Shown here: positions 17,650-27,077 of the stretch, piece after piece
How the letters are laid out: each line of letters opens with the position of its first letter
How positions within the stretch are numbered: position 1 is the first letter of the stretch
From: Pseudonocardia sp. 73-21
Lineage (GTDB): Bacteria > Actinomycetota > Actinomycetes > Mycobacteriales > Pseudonocardiaceae
NCBI RefSeq assembly: GCF_001899645.1
Contig: NZ_MKVV01000029.1
Coordinates: forward strand, 1-64,000
DNA: 64,000 bases
Reading direction: 5' to 3'
The notes under the pieces: generated by a model
Database searches by the model: none
What the model was told of the DNA's origin: nothing
The model's input: only the letters and a program-made list of their open reading frames with translations
Translations under genes and position numbers: made by a program

Positions 17650-18243
17650 TCAGTGCCCGTAGGCGTGCCGGAACTGCACGCTGATGCGCGGGCCGGACAC
17701 CCGATGACACTTCGGCACCGCGTGCTGCCACGTGCGCTGGCACGACCCACCCATCACGAGCAGGTCGCCGGGACCGGGCAGCAGGGACACGCTCTCCCCA
17801 CCTCCGGTGGGGCGCAGCCGGAACGGGCGCACCGCACCCAGCGACACCAGCGCCACCACGGCCTCGGGCAGCTCGCGGGCCACGCGGTCGCCGTGCCAGG
17901 CGACGCTGTCGGCGCCGTCGCGGTAGAGGTTGGCGCCGACCTGCGTGAACGCCACGCCGTAGCGGCCGGACAGCTCCCGCGCCATCGCGGCCAGCTCGGA
18001 CGGGGCGTCGTCGAGCGACCACCGGTGGGTGAGACGCGGCTCGGGCACGGTCCGGTCGTACATCCGCACCGTGCGCTGCGGGCCCCACGGCGTGCCGGCG
18101 AGCAACCGGGCGAACAGACCGTCGGCGTCGTGGCACCAGCCCGGCTGGACGTCCACCCACGCTCCCCCGGCCAGATGCCGGCGACGGGGACCGCCGAGAT
18201 CCAGCTCCAGGACGTCGGGCGGCTGCCAGGCGAGATCGGTCAT
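17650..18243 (-). CDS. AlkB-like 2-oxoglutarate/Fe(II)-dependent dioxygenase
   Basis: A 197-residue AlkB homolog. Iron ligands are H117 and D119 (WHGDR) with H174 (QHAVPKC); the 2-oxoglutarate-binding arginines are in RISVQFR (R186, R192), equivalent to RINLTFR of E. coli AlkB. It probably removes methyl lesions from DNA or RNA by oxidation. It precedes nadD by 13 bases, so the two are likely co-transcribed. Confidence 0.9.
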   Translation of the reverse strand: MTDLAWQPPDVLELDLGGPRRRHLAGGAWVDVQPGWCHDADGLFARLLAGTPWGPQRTVRMYDRTVPEPRLTHRWSLDDAPSELAAMARELSGRYGVAFTQVGANLYRDGADSVAWHGDRVARELPEAVVALVSLGAVRPFRLRPTGGGESVSLLPGPGDLLVMGGSCQRTWQHAVPKCHRVSGPRISVQFRHAYGH

Positions 18244-18330
18244 CCCGCCGACAGTACCGAACAGGCGTTCGAACTTCTACCGGCTGACAGTGGCGATGGC
18301 GCCGATCGGCGTCAAGGGGTTCGGTGACGA

Positions 18331-18873
18331 TCACGTCAGGGCGGCGGCGATGAAGTCCAGCTCGCGGCGCAGCCCGGCGCTCTCCGCGTGCCGGGCGGTG
18401 GAGTGGCGGTAGCTGACGGCCAGGGCGAGGAGGTGGGCCGCGCTCTCGATGTCGGGGTGGCCGCCGGCGGGCAGCGCCGCGGCGATCACCGCGCGGATCT
18501 GGCCGACGATGCGGCCGAAACGGGCCTGCAGGGCGTCGAGCACGGCGGGGTGGGTGTCGGCCTCGCGCCAGAGCAGGTGCGAGAGCGTGGCGGAACGCTC
18601 CAGCGTGCGGTCCAGCACGTCCACGAGCCGGTGCAGGCTCTCCCCCACGTCACCGGCGACCACCACCTGCTCGGTGGGGATGCACTCCTCCGGCAGGCGC
18701 TCCACCAGCGCCTCGAGCAGGTCGGGCTTGCGCGTGAAGTAGTAGTGCACGAGCCCCTTCGGCACGCCCGCGCGCTCGGCGATGCGCGACGTGGGCGTGG
18801 CGTCGAAGCCGGCCTCGGCGAACAGCTCCTCGGCCGCGGTCAGGATGCGCTCGCGGGCGGGTTCCTCGGTCAT
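18331..18873 (-). CDS. TetR/AcrR family transcriptional regulator
   Basis: A 180-residue repressor with the N-terminal helix-turn-helix (ATPTSRIAERAGVPKGLVHY, then YFTRKPDLLEAL) and a ligand-binding C-terminal region. It lies 64 bases downstream of the SPW membrane gene in the same direction. A palindrome matching a TetR-type operator overlaps the promoter upstream of that gene, so the two genes probably form an autoregulated operon. The ligand is unknown. Confidence 0.9.
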   Translation of the reverse strand: MTEEPARERILTAAEELFAEAGFDATPTSRIAERAGVPKGLVHYYFTRKPDLLEALVERLPEECIPTEQVVVAGDVGESLHRLVDVLDRTLERSATLSHLLWREADTHPAVLDALQARFGRIVGQIRAVIAAALPAGGHPDIESAAHLLALAVSYRHSTARHAESAGLRRELDFIAAALT

Positions 18874-18937
18874 GCTCACTCCAGCGGACGCAGAGTGGCC
18901 GCGGCGCAGGAGCGTCGCGGCCACGGTTCGGGACGGA

Positions 18938-19300
18938 TCAGTTCTGACCGGCGATGCTCCGGTGCCGGGCCGAGGCGGCCGGGACGGCCGTTCCACCGAC
19001 GATCACGGCGAGCACACCGGCGACCCACGATGTCCACGCGGCCCCGCTCAGGTCGCTGTAGGTGAACACCCACGGCGAGACGAACAGCAGCACACCGAAC
19101 ACGACGTGCGCGTACTCACTCGCCACCGATCCCGGTGCCGCCAGCGACCACAGCGCCGCCGCCGCGATGAGCACGCCGAGCACCACGAGCGCCCACGCGG
19201 CCGCGGCCGACGTCGCCACCACGAGCGGGGACAGCGCCGCGAGCACGCCGATCACGAGAGCCGCCCAGTCCTGCCAGCGGGTCCATGCCTTGCTGGTCAC
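18938..19300 (-). CDS. SPW repeat-containing membrane protein
   Basis: A 120-residue protein with four hydrophobic segments and two SPW-type motifs (LAALSPLVVAT and LLFVSPWVFTY), a small actinobacterial/proteobacterial membrane family of unknown role. Two GTG starts are possible (19309 and 19300); GGGAGG lies eight bases before the second, which I prefer. Confidence 0.85.
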   Translation of the reverse strand: MTSKAWTRWQDWAALVIGVLAALSPLVVATSAAAAWALVVLGVLIAAAALWSLAAPGSVASEYAHVVFGVLLFVSPWVFTYSDLSGAAWTSWVAGVLAVIVGGTAVPAASARHRSIAGQN

Positions 19301-19333
19301 GGAGACCACCTCCCTCTTTCTGAAGACACCCCC

Positions 19334-19363
19334 GTTCTACTCCTTGACTGACCGGCCGGTCAA
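19334..19363 (-). promoter_or_regulatory. SPW-tetR promoter with TetR-type operator
   Basis: Toward the SPW gene, TTGACC (19363-19358), 18 bases, TAGAAC (19339-19334) forms a promoter. The perfect palindrome TGACCGGCCGGTCA (19349-19362) overlaps the -35 element, a classic site for repression by the TetR protein encoded downstream. Confidence 0.65.
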
Positions 19364-19400
19364 GAGGGTTCTGTCGGTGGCCGCCGCTACCGTCGGCACC

Positions 19401-19805
19401 ACGACCGACTACGGCTGATCGCCGACCACGACCCGTTCGCCCGTACCGCGGCCGGGAGCGTGGCGCTCGCCGAAGCCGCGGAGGGCAACCCCGCCGCGCG
19501 GGTGCCGACATGTCCGAGTGGACGCCTGCAGGATCCCGACGGAGAGGTGCGCACCGGACGTCCGGCCGACGGGCAGCTCACCGCCGACCTGCGAGCCGGT
19601 CCGCGCGCGTGCACCGTGGCGACGCTGAACGGGCGGCCGGGCGCGAGCACGCGCTGGACCCCGTGGTGGCCACCGACGGCATCGAGGAGTACCTCACCGG
19701 TGGCTTCTGCTCGCCCTCCACGGCCGGCGCCTGGCGGCCGACCTGCCGGTCACCGGCGACCTCGGAGTGCTGGGGCGGTTCGGCGGACGCAACGACAACA
19801 GCTGA
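19401..19805 (+). pseudogene. Decayed mycothiol-dependent maleylpyruvate isomerase-family gene
   Basis: Family segments appear in order but in three frames. A start-like region (ACG ACC GAC TAC, then a frame break) is followed by LIADHDPFARTAAGSVALAE and RVPTCP. The next frame continues with the tryptophan of the PTCPxWT motif and, later, ALDPVVATDGIEEYLTG. A third frame ends LLLALHGRRLAADLPVTGDL to a TGA at 19803-19805. Most of the middle of the protein is missing. I read this as a frameshifted, internally deleted copy; the full-length family is about 200-260 residues. The rest of 19310-19874 holds only the SPW promoter and the hemerythrin ribosome site. Confidence 0.6.
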
Positions 19806-19874
19806 GGAAGTGGGGAGCAAGTCGGCGGAAAGCGGGTTCGGCGACGGTGGTGCTCCCGACGAGAGGAACCCACT

Positions 19875-20540
19875 GTGACCACCACCCGCACCGACGGCCC
19901 CGACCTGCTCGGCATCACCCTCGCGCACCGCATGATGCGCACCGACCTGCACCGCCTGACCGACGTCGCCGGGCGCATCGCCGCCGGCGCAAGCGGCTGC
20001 ACCGACCGCCGGGCCGCCGCCATCGCCACCTGGATCAACACGCTGTGCGACGAGATCCACCACCACCACACCTCCGAGGACGAGATCGCCTGGCCGGTGA
20101 TCGCCCGGTACGCCGCGGGCTCCGTCGACCTCGCCGTCCTCACCGACGACCACCACGCCCTCGACCCGCTGCTCGACGAGGTGCGCTCCGCCGTGCGGGG
20201 CCTGACCACGGCCCCCACCGGCTCCCGGGGCCCGGCCGCGGGAGAACTGGCGCAGCGGCTGGCCCGGGTCCGCGACGAGATCGACGAGCACCTCGACGCG
20301 GAGGAGTCCGGCCTGTTCCCGGTGATCGAGCGCTACGTCCCGGCGGCCGAGTGGACGCGCATCGAGGAGCAGGTGCGCCGCAAGGGGCCGGGCGCGCAGT
20401 TCGTGCTGCCCCGCATGGCCGACGTCGCGAGCCCGGACGAGTGGGCGCACATGCGGGCCGTGGCCGGGCCGGTGCCCGCGGTGCTGGCCCGGCTGATGCG
20501 CCCGGGCCACCGGCGCCGCGAGCGGCTCGTGTTCGGCTGA
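19875..20540 (+). CDS. Hemerythrin HHE cation-binding domain protein
   Basis: A 221-residue protein with the hemerythrin ligand pattern: LAHRMMRTDLHRL, CDEIHHHHTSEDEIAWPVI, a second DDHHALDPLLDE and IDEHLDAEESGLFPVI. Such proteins bind a di-iron site and sense or carry oxygen or nitric oxide. The start is GTG at 19875 after GAGAGGA. It converges with the SARP-type regulator, 40 bases away. Confidence 0.9.
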   Translation: MTTTRTDGPDLLGITLAHRMMRTDLHRLTDVAGRIAAGASGCTDRRAAAIATWINTLCDEIHHHHTSEDEIAWPVIARYAAGSVDLAVLTDDHHALDPLLDEVRSAVRGLTTAPTGSRGPAAGELAQRLARVRDEIDEHLDAEESGLFPVIERYVPAAEWTRIEEQVRRKGPGAQFVLPRMADVASPDEWAHMRAVAGPVPAVLARLMRPGHRRRERLVFG

Positions 20541-20580
20541 TCGGCGTCACGACCGCGGTGCTGTCACGGGCCCAGCGCTG

Positions 20581-23500
20581 TCAGGTGCGTAGGGCGTCCA
20601 GCGCCCGGCGTTCCCAGTGGATGGCGCCGATCTCGCGCGCGATCCGGGCGGCGGTGTGCAGGTGCGCCTCCCGCTCGGCGGCCGGCCGGCCCAGCAGCGT
20701 CGCGAGATCGGCCAGGGCGAGGTCGACGGGGCCGAGCGTGATCGACCCGCTCGACAGCCCGGCGAACGAGCCCGCCCACGGCAGCAGGTCGGCGTGGAGG
20801 CGGGCGCCCTGGACGCGGTCGGCGAAGGCGACGGCGATCTCCGCCCGCAGCACCGTCCACAGCAGCCAGTAGTAGTTGCGGGGCAGCGGGACGTCCGGGC
20901 GCCAGAGCGCTCTCGCCTCGTCGGTGCGCCCGGCCGCGATCAGGGCCACCACCACGTAGTCGACCATCGTCACGGGCAGCCGCGGCATCAGTTCCAGCAG
21001 TTCGGGGGCGAGCTCGGCGGTGCGGCCCTGGGCGTAGCGCACGGCGAACCGGCCGGCCACGCCCATGAGGTCGCCGTTGACCGCGCCGGCCGCGACGAGC
21101 CGCGCGCTCAGCGCCGCGTACATGGCCTCGGCCCGGTCGAGGTCGCCGCGCACGAGTGCCTGCAGCGCCGTGAAGATGGCGGCCCAGCCCAGCGTCAGGC
21201 CGAGCTGGCCGCCGGTGGCCGACGCGATCGCGGCGTCGGCGTGGCGTTGCGCGCCGGCGAGGTCGTGGCGCGAGATGCTGGCCATGAACAGCAGGTGGTG
21301 GCCCTGTGACCCGTAGCCGGCGAGCCCGGCCGTGCGGGCCGTGGTCACGAGCTCCGTGCCGACCGGTTCCATCTCGTGCCACAGGTCCGGGCTGAGAGCG
21401 GCGAAGAACCGCGCGTTGAGCGCCGTGCAGCGCAGGAACGGGTCATCGAGACCGGCCGAGAGCTCCATCGCCTCCGCGCTCGCCGTGCGCACCCGCTCGT
21501 CGTCGTGGCTCTCCAGCTCGAACACCATCGCGGCCAGCAGGCGGCAGCGCGTCGCGGGGTCACGGGTGGCCACCAGCGCGGTCTCCATCAGCGCCACCAG
21601 CTCGTCGTCCACCCCCATGTCGGGCCGGATCGTCCAGGACACCGGGGCGTCGTAGCTGGTGAGCGCCCGGACGAGCAGCGAAGGCCGGTCCCGGGCCCGG
21701 TCGACGGCCACCCGCCGGGCCCGCACCGCGGCGATGCTCTCACCCGCGTTGGCCAGGGCCGAGACGTGCGAGCACCGCAACGCCACCTCCCGCTCGACGC
21801 CCACCCCGGCGCCGACGGCGAGCTCCACGGCCGCACCCCACAGGCGGGCGGCCTCGCGACGGGCCCCGAAACGGTCGGCGGCCTCCGCCGCGGCGACGGC
21901 GTACTCCGCCGCCCGCCCAGCCGGCACGGACGGCCCCGCCGCGAGCGCGTGATGGGCCAGCGCGGCGTGGTCGTCGGGCCTGGCCGTCGCGAGGACGTCC
22001 AGCGTCGCCGCGTGCAGCCGGGTGCGGCGCAACCGTGGGACGTCGGCGTACAACGTGTCGCAGACCAGTGCGTGCGTGAAGCGGACGCGCCCGGGCGCGG
22101 GCTCCGCCAGCAGTCCACTCAGGACGCCCAGCTCCAGGGCGTCGAGCGTGGCGTCCTCGTCGGCGGTGAGCTGTGCCAGGACGTCGACGTCGATGTCGCG
22201 GCCCAGCACCGACGCCTGGCGCAGCACCGTCTGTGCCGGCCCCGGGAGGCGGGCCAGCCGGCGCCGCAGCACGTCGCGGACCCCGGCCGGCACGGCGTGC
22301 CCGGCGGCGGCGATGCCCTCCGCGGCGATCAGCCGCGCCAGCTCCCGCACGAACAGCGGGTTGCCCCCGGTGCGGTCCGCGACGAGGGCGACGACGGCGG
22401 GCTCCGCGTCGGCGACGCCGTGGCGGGCGAGCAGCGCACGGACCTCGTCGGGACCGAGTCCGCCCACCTCGATGCGGTCGGCGGTCGGGTCGGCCAGCGC
22501 GGCGAGCGCGGCCTCGACGTCGGGTCCGACCTCCGCGGGCCGCACCGTGGCGACGACCAGCACCGGTGACCCGGCCAACCCCTCCACCACCGAACGCAGG
22601 AGCTGCAGCGTCTCCCCCTCCGCGCGGTGCAGGTCGTCGAGCACGAGCAGCAGCGGGCCGGAGCGGGCGGCCCCGCGCAGCAGGTCGACGACGGCGCGGG
22701 CGATCCAGAACGTCTCCTGGGCGGACGTCGGCCCGGCGCGCAACGCGGCGAGCCGTCCGTCGGGGTCGGTGGCGGCGGGATGCGCGGCGAGGATCTCCTC
22801 CACCAGCTCGCGCCACGCCCAGGCCGGCGGCGCCCCGTCGACCTCGGGGCAGCGGCCGACCGCGGTGCCCCACCCGGCGCCGGCACGCTCGGCCCGGAAC
22901 GCGGCCACGAGCGCGGACTTGCCGCCGCCGGCGTCGGCGGCGACGAGGACGACCTGCGCCCCGGCGGTTGCCAGGTCGGCGGCGGCGCGCAGCCGGGCCA
23001 GCTCGGACGCGCGCCCGACCAGGTCCGACGGGGCCGGCACCGGCGCGGCCGGGACGACCGGCGCGGCCACCGCCCGGGGCAGGACGTGGTCGACGTGTCC
23101 CAGCACGTCGCGTTCCACCGCGCGCAGCTCCGGGCCGGGATCGACGCCGAGCTCGTCGGCCAGCGTCCGGCGGGCGCGGGCGAGCACCGCGAGCGCGTCG
23201 CCCTGCCGACCCGTGCGGTAGAGCGCCAGCGCGAGCAGCCGCACCGCACCCTCCCGCAGCGGATGGTCGTGCAGCAGCCGCTCCAGGTCGGGGACGGCGG
23301 CGGCGGGGTCGTCCAGGGCCAGCCGCACCTGCGCCGACCGCTCGACCGCGACGAGCCGCAGCTCCTCCAGCCGGGCCGCCTCGGGCACCACCCACGGCTC
23401 GGCGGCGAACTCCGCGAACGCCGCACCGGACCAGCAGGCCAACGCGTCACGCAGGTGCCGGACGGCCACGAGCGGCTCCGAAGAGGCCGCAGCGTCGAGC

Positions 23501-23832
23501 AGCGCGGTGAACCGGAGGCTGTCCAGCGAGCCCGGGGCCAGCGCGTAGCCGGGCGGGACGCTGAGCAGCACGGTGGCCGGGGCGCGGGGCGGCCGGTGCG
23601 GTTCGAGGGCGCGGCGCAGGTGCGAGACGTGCACCTGCAGCGCGCTCAGCGCCCGTGGCGGGGCCTCACCGGGCCACAGGTCGTCGACGATCGCGTCGGT
23701 GGACACCACCTCGCCGCCCGCGACGGCGAGCCGGGCCAGCACGGCCCGCCGCGTACGACCCCCGAGATCGGCCGGGTGGCCGTCGACGTCCGCGCGCAGC
23801 GGGCCGAGCACCCGGAGAACCACATCGGTCAT
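20581..23832 (-). CDS. Large SARP/AfsR-type regulator: HTH-BTAD-AAA ATPase with helical repeats
   Basis: A 1,083-residue regulator. Residues 1-95 are an OmpR-type winged helix (VLRVLGPLRADVDG, SVPPGYALA), 100-245 a bacterial transcriptional activation domain ending DELGVDPGPELRAVERDVL, then a STAND/AAA-like ATPase with Walker A AADAGGGKS near residue 300 and Walker B LLLVLDDLHR near 400, and about 450 residues of TPR-like helices. Such proteins activate nearby or distant metabolic genes. The ATG overlaps the stop of the VWA gene (ATGA), an unusual coupling, so it may act on that system. No biosynthetic cluster is adjacent. Confidence 0.88.
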   Translation of the reverse strand: MTDVVLRVLGPLRADVDGHPADLGGRTRRAVLARLAVAGGEVVSTDAIVDDLWPGEAPPRALSALQVHVSHLRRALEPHRPPRAPATVLLSVPPGYALAPGSLDSLRFTALLDAAASSEPLVAVRHLRDALACWSGAAFAEFAAEPWVVPEAARLEELRLVAVERSAQVRLALDDPAAAVPDLERLLHDHPLREGAVRLLALALYRTGRQGDALAVLARARRTLADELGVDPGPELRAVERDVLGHVDHVLPRAVAAPVVPAAPVPAPSDLVGRASELARLRAAADLATAGAQVVLVAADAGGGKSALVAAFRAERAGAGWGTAVGRCPEVDGAPPAWAWRELVEEILAAHPAATDPDGRLAALRAGPTSAQETFWIARAVVDLLRGAARSGPLLLVLDDLHRAEGETLQLLRSVVEGLAGSPVLVVATVRPAEVGPDVEAALAALADPTADRIEVGGLGPDEVRALLARHGVADAEPAVVALVADRTGGNPLFVRELARLIAAEGIAAAGHAVPAGVRDVLRRRLARLPGPAQTVLRQASVLGRDIDVDVLAQLTADEDATLDALELGVLSGLLAEPAPGRVRFTHALVCDTLYADVPRLRRTRLHAATLDVLATARPDDHAALAHHALAAGPSVPAGRAAEYAVAAAEAADRFGARREAARLWGAAVELAVGAGVGVEREVALRCSHVSALANAGESIAAVRARRVAVDRARDRPSLLVRALTSYDAPVSWTIRPDMGVDDELVALMETALVATRDPATRCRLLAAMVFELESHDDERVRTASAEAMELSAGLDDPFLRCTALNARFFAALSPDLWHEMEPVGTELVTTARTAGLAGYGSQGHHLLFMASISRHDLAGAQRHADAAIASATGGQLGLTLGWAAIFTALQALVRGDLDRAEAMYAALSARLVAAGAVNGDLMGVAGRFAVRYAQGRTAELAPELLELMPRLPVTMVDYVVVALIAAGRTDEARALWRPDVPLPRNYYWLLWTVLRAEIAVAFADRVQGARLHADLLPWAGSFAGLSSGSITLGPVDLALADLATLLGRPAAEREAHLHTAARIAREIGAIHWERRALDALRT

Positions 23833-25277
23833 ACCGGGAGCAGGGCCTCCACCACGTCCGCCAGCTGGGCGGCCGTGCGGCACTCGTGCATCGGCAGGAC
23901 GTCGGCGTAGCGCAGGGCGGCGGAGTCGCCGGTGCCCCACTGCCTGCGCGGCTCCGGGTTGAGCCAGTGTGCGTGGCGGGCCGCGCCCACCAGCCGGCGC
24001 AGCACCGTGAGGTTGGGGTCGCGGTAGTTGTTGCGGGCGTCGCCGAGGATCAGCAGCGAGGTCTTGGACGTGATGGCCTCGGCCCAGAACTCGGCGAACG
24101 AGCCGAACGAGCCGCCGTAGTCGCTGTGGCCGTCGAACGCGGTGAGATCGGCCTCGCGCAGCACCCGCTGCATGACGCCCGACAGCTCGGCCCCCGGCTC
24201 GAACAGGTGGGTCACCTCGTCGGCGCGCTCCACGAACGCGAACACGCGCACCTTGGAGAACTGCTCGCGCAGCGCCTGGACCAGCAGCAACGTGAAGTGG
24301 CTGAACCCGGCCACCGAGCCGGAGACGTCGCAGAGGATCACCAGCTCCGGACGGCCGGGCCGCTTCGTCCTGTACGCGGGCCGCATCGGCACGCCGCCGG
24401 TGGACATCGAGCGGCGCAGCGTGCGCCGCATGTCGAGCGTGCCGCGGTTCGCCCGCTTGCGGCGCACCGCCAGGCGCGCGGCCAGCCGGCGGGCCAGCGG
24501 GTGGACGGTGCGGCGCAGGGCGGTGAGCTGCTCGGCGTAGGCGGAGAGGAACTCGACCTGCTCGGCCTGCTTGGGCACGGCGGTCTTGGCCACCTGCTCC
24601 CGGCCGCGCATCTCCGCGGTACGGCGGCGCACCTCGTCGGTGACCATCTTCCGGAAGGCGGCGATGCGGTCGCGAATCTCGCGTCGGCGCATCTCGTCGG
24701 AGAAGTCGCCGGCCTCGTCCGGGTTCGCGACCTTCAGGTCGTCCATGATCCGGGCGAGCAGCGTTTCCGGGGACAGCATGCGCAGCGCCTGGTAGGCCGA
24801 CCAGCTCGGCTGCCCGCCCGCCCCGCGGATGCCCTGGCCCGCCCCGCCGGAGGTGCCCAGCGCGTCGACGACGGCGCGGGCCAGCTCCTGGAGCGCCTTG
24901 TCGTCGCCGTCGCGGAGCAGGTCGGCGAGGATGTCGCGCAGCGCGTCGACGTCGACGGGGCCGTCGGCGGCGTCCCCGTTCTCGTCACCGACGCGGGGCA
25001 CCTCCACCTCGGAGCTGCCGGCGCCGAGGGCGGCCGGGAAGAAGAGGTCGAACAGCGTGTCGAACTGGGCGCGCTGGCCGGAGCGGCGCAGCAGCGCCGC
25101 AGCCAGACCCTCGCGCAGGTGCTCGCGGTGGATGATGTCGAGCGCGCCGAGCACGCGCGCGGCGTCGATGGTCTCGCCCGGGCCGACGGCCACACCGTGG
25201 GTGCGCAGCGCGGAGACGAAATCCACCAGGTGGCCCGACAACCCGTGCTCCGACCCGATCCGCTCCACCGTCGCCAT
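23829..25277 (-). CDS. VWA domain-containing protein, CoxE-like
   Basis: A 482-residue protein with an N-terminal helical half and a C-terminal von Willebrand A domain; the MIDAS motif is LCDVSGSVAGF (DxSxS), with later TAFDGHSDYGGSF and LLILGDARNNYRD. CoxE-like proteins work with MoxR ATPases as a metal-dependent chaperone or activator. The matching MoxR gene is 4 kb upstream on the same strand, with a divergent four-gene operon in between. The ATG at 25277 is in CCATGTCC context on the minus strand. Confidence 0.88.
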   Translation of the reverse strand: MATVERIGSEHGLSGHLVDFVSALRTHGVAVGPGETIDAARVLGALDIIHREHLREGLAAALLRRSGQRAQFDTLFDLFFPAALGAGSSEVEVPRVGDENGDAADGPVDVDALRDILADLLRDGDDKALQELARAVVDALGTSGGAGQGIRGAGGQPSWSAYQALRMLSPETLLARIMDDLKVANPDEAGDFSDEMRRREIRDRIAAFRKMVTDEVRRRTAEMRGREQVAKTAVPKQAEQVEFLSAYAEQLTALRRTVHPLARRLAARLAVRRKRANRGTLDMRRTLRRSMSTGGVPMRPAYRTKRPGRPELVILCDVSGSVAGFSHFTLLLVQALREQFSKVRVFAFVERADEVTHLFEPGAELSGVMQRVLREADLTAFDGHSDYGGSFGSFAEFWAEAITSKTSLLILGDARNNYRDPNLTVLRRLVGAARHAHWLNPEPRRQWGTGDSAALRYADVLPMHECRTAAQLADVVEALLPV

Positions 25278-25332
25278 GTCCCCATGATGCCCCGGGGGGC
25301 CCGCCGATCTCCATGACGGCCGGGATCCGATC

Positions 25333-25386
25333 TTCACAGAACCTCCACAGCGACCACCGGCCACCTGCACAACTCGCCCCTACGCT
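25333..25386 (+). promoter_or_regulatory. Promoter and OmpR-type direct repeats of the two-component operon
   Basis: TTCACAG (25333-25339) and TCCACAG (25344-25350) are near-identical repeats 11 bases apart, the spacing used by OmpR-family regulators. TACGCT (25381-25386) fits the actinobacterial -10 pattern TANNNT and ends six bases before the ATG, with no ribosome site, suggesting a leaderless mRNA and autoregulation. Confidence 0.5.
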
Positions 25387-25392
25387 CGCCCC

Positions 25393-26082
25393 ATGAGCGG
25401 GAGACAGCGACGGGTACTGGTCGTCGACGACGAGCCCACCATCGCGGCGTCCGTGGCCGCCCGGCTGCGCGCCGAGGGGTTCGGCGTCGACATCGCCCAC
25501 GACGGCCCGTCCGCCGTGGAGAGCGTCCGGGCCGACCCGCCCGACCTCGTGGTCCTCGACGTCATGCTGCCCGGCTACGACGGGCTGGAGGTGTGCCGGC
25601 GCATCCAGGCCGACCGTCCGGTCCCGGTGCTGATGCTCACCGCACGCGACGCCGAGACCGACCTCCTGGTGGGGCTGGGCGTGGGCGCCGACGACTACAT
25701 GACCAAGCCGTTCTCGCCCCGGGAGCTCGCCGCCCGGGTGCATGCGCTGTTCCGGCGGATCGACCGGATGACCGAGCCCGGCGCGACCGGCACGCCCGTC
25801 CGGCTCGGCGACCTGGAGATCGACCCGGCGCAGCGCCGCGTGTCCCGCGCGGGCGAGCCCGCCCACCTGACGCCGATCGAGTTCGACCTGCTCTCCCACC
25901 TGGCGGCACGGCCGCGTGACGTCCACGCCCGGGAGGTGCTGCTGGAGCAGGTGTGGGGCTGGGCCGCCGGCACGACGACGCGCACGGTGGACAGCCACGT
26001 CAAGGCGTTGCGTCGCAAGCTCGGGGCGGACCTGATCCGGACGGTGCACGGCGTCGGCTACGCGCTGGAGGTGCGGGGATGA
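25393..26082 (+). CDS. OmpR-family response regulator
   Basis: A 229-residue DNA-binding response regulator. The receiver has D12/D13, the phospho-acceptor D56 (VVLDVMLPGYDG), T83 and K105 (TKPF); the C-terminal winged helix ends VDSHVKALRRKLG and TVHGVGYALE. It is followed by its histidine kinase with an ATGA overlap. The stimulus is unknown; the two following membrane or oxygenase-like genes are candidate members of the regulon. Confidence 0.95.
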   Translation: MSGRQRRVLVVDDEPTIAASVAARLRAEGFGVDIAHDGPSAVESVRADPPDLVVLDVMLPGYDGLEVCRRIQADRPVPVLMLTARDAETDLLVGLGVGADDYMTKPFSPRELAARVHALFRRIDRMTEPGATGTPVRLGDLEIDPAQRRVSRAGEPAHLTPIEFDLLSHLAARPRDVHAREVLLEQVWGWAAGTTTRTVDSHVKALRRKLGADLIRTVHGVGYALEVRG

Positions 26083-27077
26083 CCGTCGTGGAGCTCCTGC
26101 CTCGCCCGCTCGACCGCATCCCCTGGATCAAGCTCAAGATCACGGTGCTCTACGCGGTCTCGGCCGCGGCCGGGCTGGCCTACCTCTGGTACACCTACCG
26201 CTGGGTGCCACCGCTGACGGTCACGCTGGTCGCGGTGGCGATCGTGCTGGTCACCGGCCAGGTCCTGGCCCACGGCATGACGCGCCCGCTGCGGGAGATG
26301 ACGGCGGCCGCGCGGGCGATGGCCCAGGGCGACTACACGCGCCGGGTCCGGGCCACCTCCCGCGACGAGGTGGGCGCGCTCGCGGCGGCGTTCAACCGGA
26401 TGGCCGCCGATCTGGAGGCCGCCGACCAGCACCGTCGCGAGCTCATCGCGAACGTCTCCCACGAGCTGCGCACGCCGATCACGGCGCTGCGGGCCGTGCT
26501 GGAGAACGTCGTGGACGGGGTCGCCGAACCGGATCCGACGACGTTGCGCACCGCGCTGGCCCAGACCGAGCGGCTCGGCACGCTGGTCGCCGAGCTGCTC
26601 GACCTCTCCCGCATGGAGGCCGGGGTGCTGGCGATCGAGCGCGAGCCCTTCGCGCTGGCCCCGTTGCTGGCCGACGCGGTCGCGGAGGTGTCGCTCACCG
26701 ACCGGGGCGTCGGGTTCCAGGTGGACGTCACCCCGCCCGACGCGGTGGTGCACGCCGACCGCGACCGCCTGCACCAGGTGGTGGTCAACCTGCTCGACAA
26801 CGCCGCACGGCACGGCCCACCGGGTTCCGCCGTGCGCATCGACGCCCGACACCGGGAAGAGGGGCTGGTCATCGACGTGTCCGACGAGGGACCGGGGATC
26901 GCGCGGGCCGACCGCGAGCGGGTGTTCCACCGCTTCACCCGCGGGGAGCGGGCCGCCGGGGGCGGTACGGGACTGGGGCTGGCGATCGCGCGCTGGGTGG
27001 TGGACCTGCACGGCGGCCGGATCGGCGTCGTCGAGACCGGCGGGCCGGGCTGCCGGATCCGGGTGACGCTCCCGTGA
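26079..27077 (+). CDS. Sensor histidine kinase
   Basis: A 332-residue membrane kinase. Two membrane segments (about residues 20-36 and 46-64) leave almost no external loop, so it senses within the membrane or indirectly. Then come a HAMP domain, the phosphorylated H128 in NVSHELRTP, the N box (VVNLLDNAARHG) and G boxes (DEGPGIA, GGGTGLGLAIA). It overlaps the regulator upstream and the DUF4173 gene downstream (GTGA), so all three are translationally coupled. Confidence 0.94.
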   Translation: MTVVELLPRPLDRIPWIKLKITVLYAVSAAAGLAYLWYTYRWVPPLTVTLVAVAIVLVTGQVLAHGMTRPLREMTAAARAMAQGDYTRRVRATSRDEVGALAAAFNRMAADLEAADQHRRELIANVSHELRTPITALRAVLENVVDGVAEPDPTTLRTALAQTERLGTLVAELLDLSRMEAGVLAIEREPFALAPLLADAVAEVSLTDRGVGFQVDVTPPDAVVHADRDRLHQVVVNLLDNAARHGPPGSAVRIDARHREEGLVIDVSDEGPGIARADRERVFHRFTRGERAAGGGTGLGLAIARWVVDLHGGRIGVVETGGPGCRIRVTLP

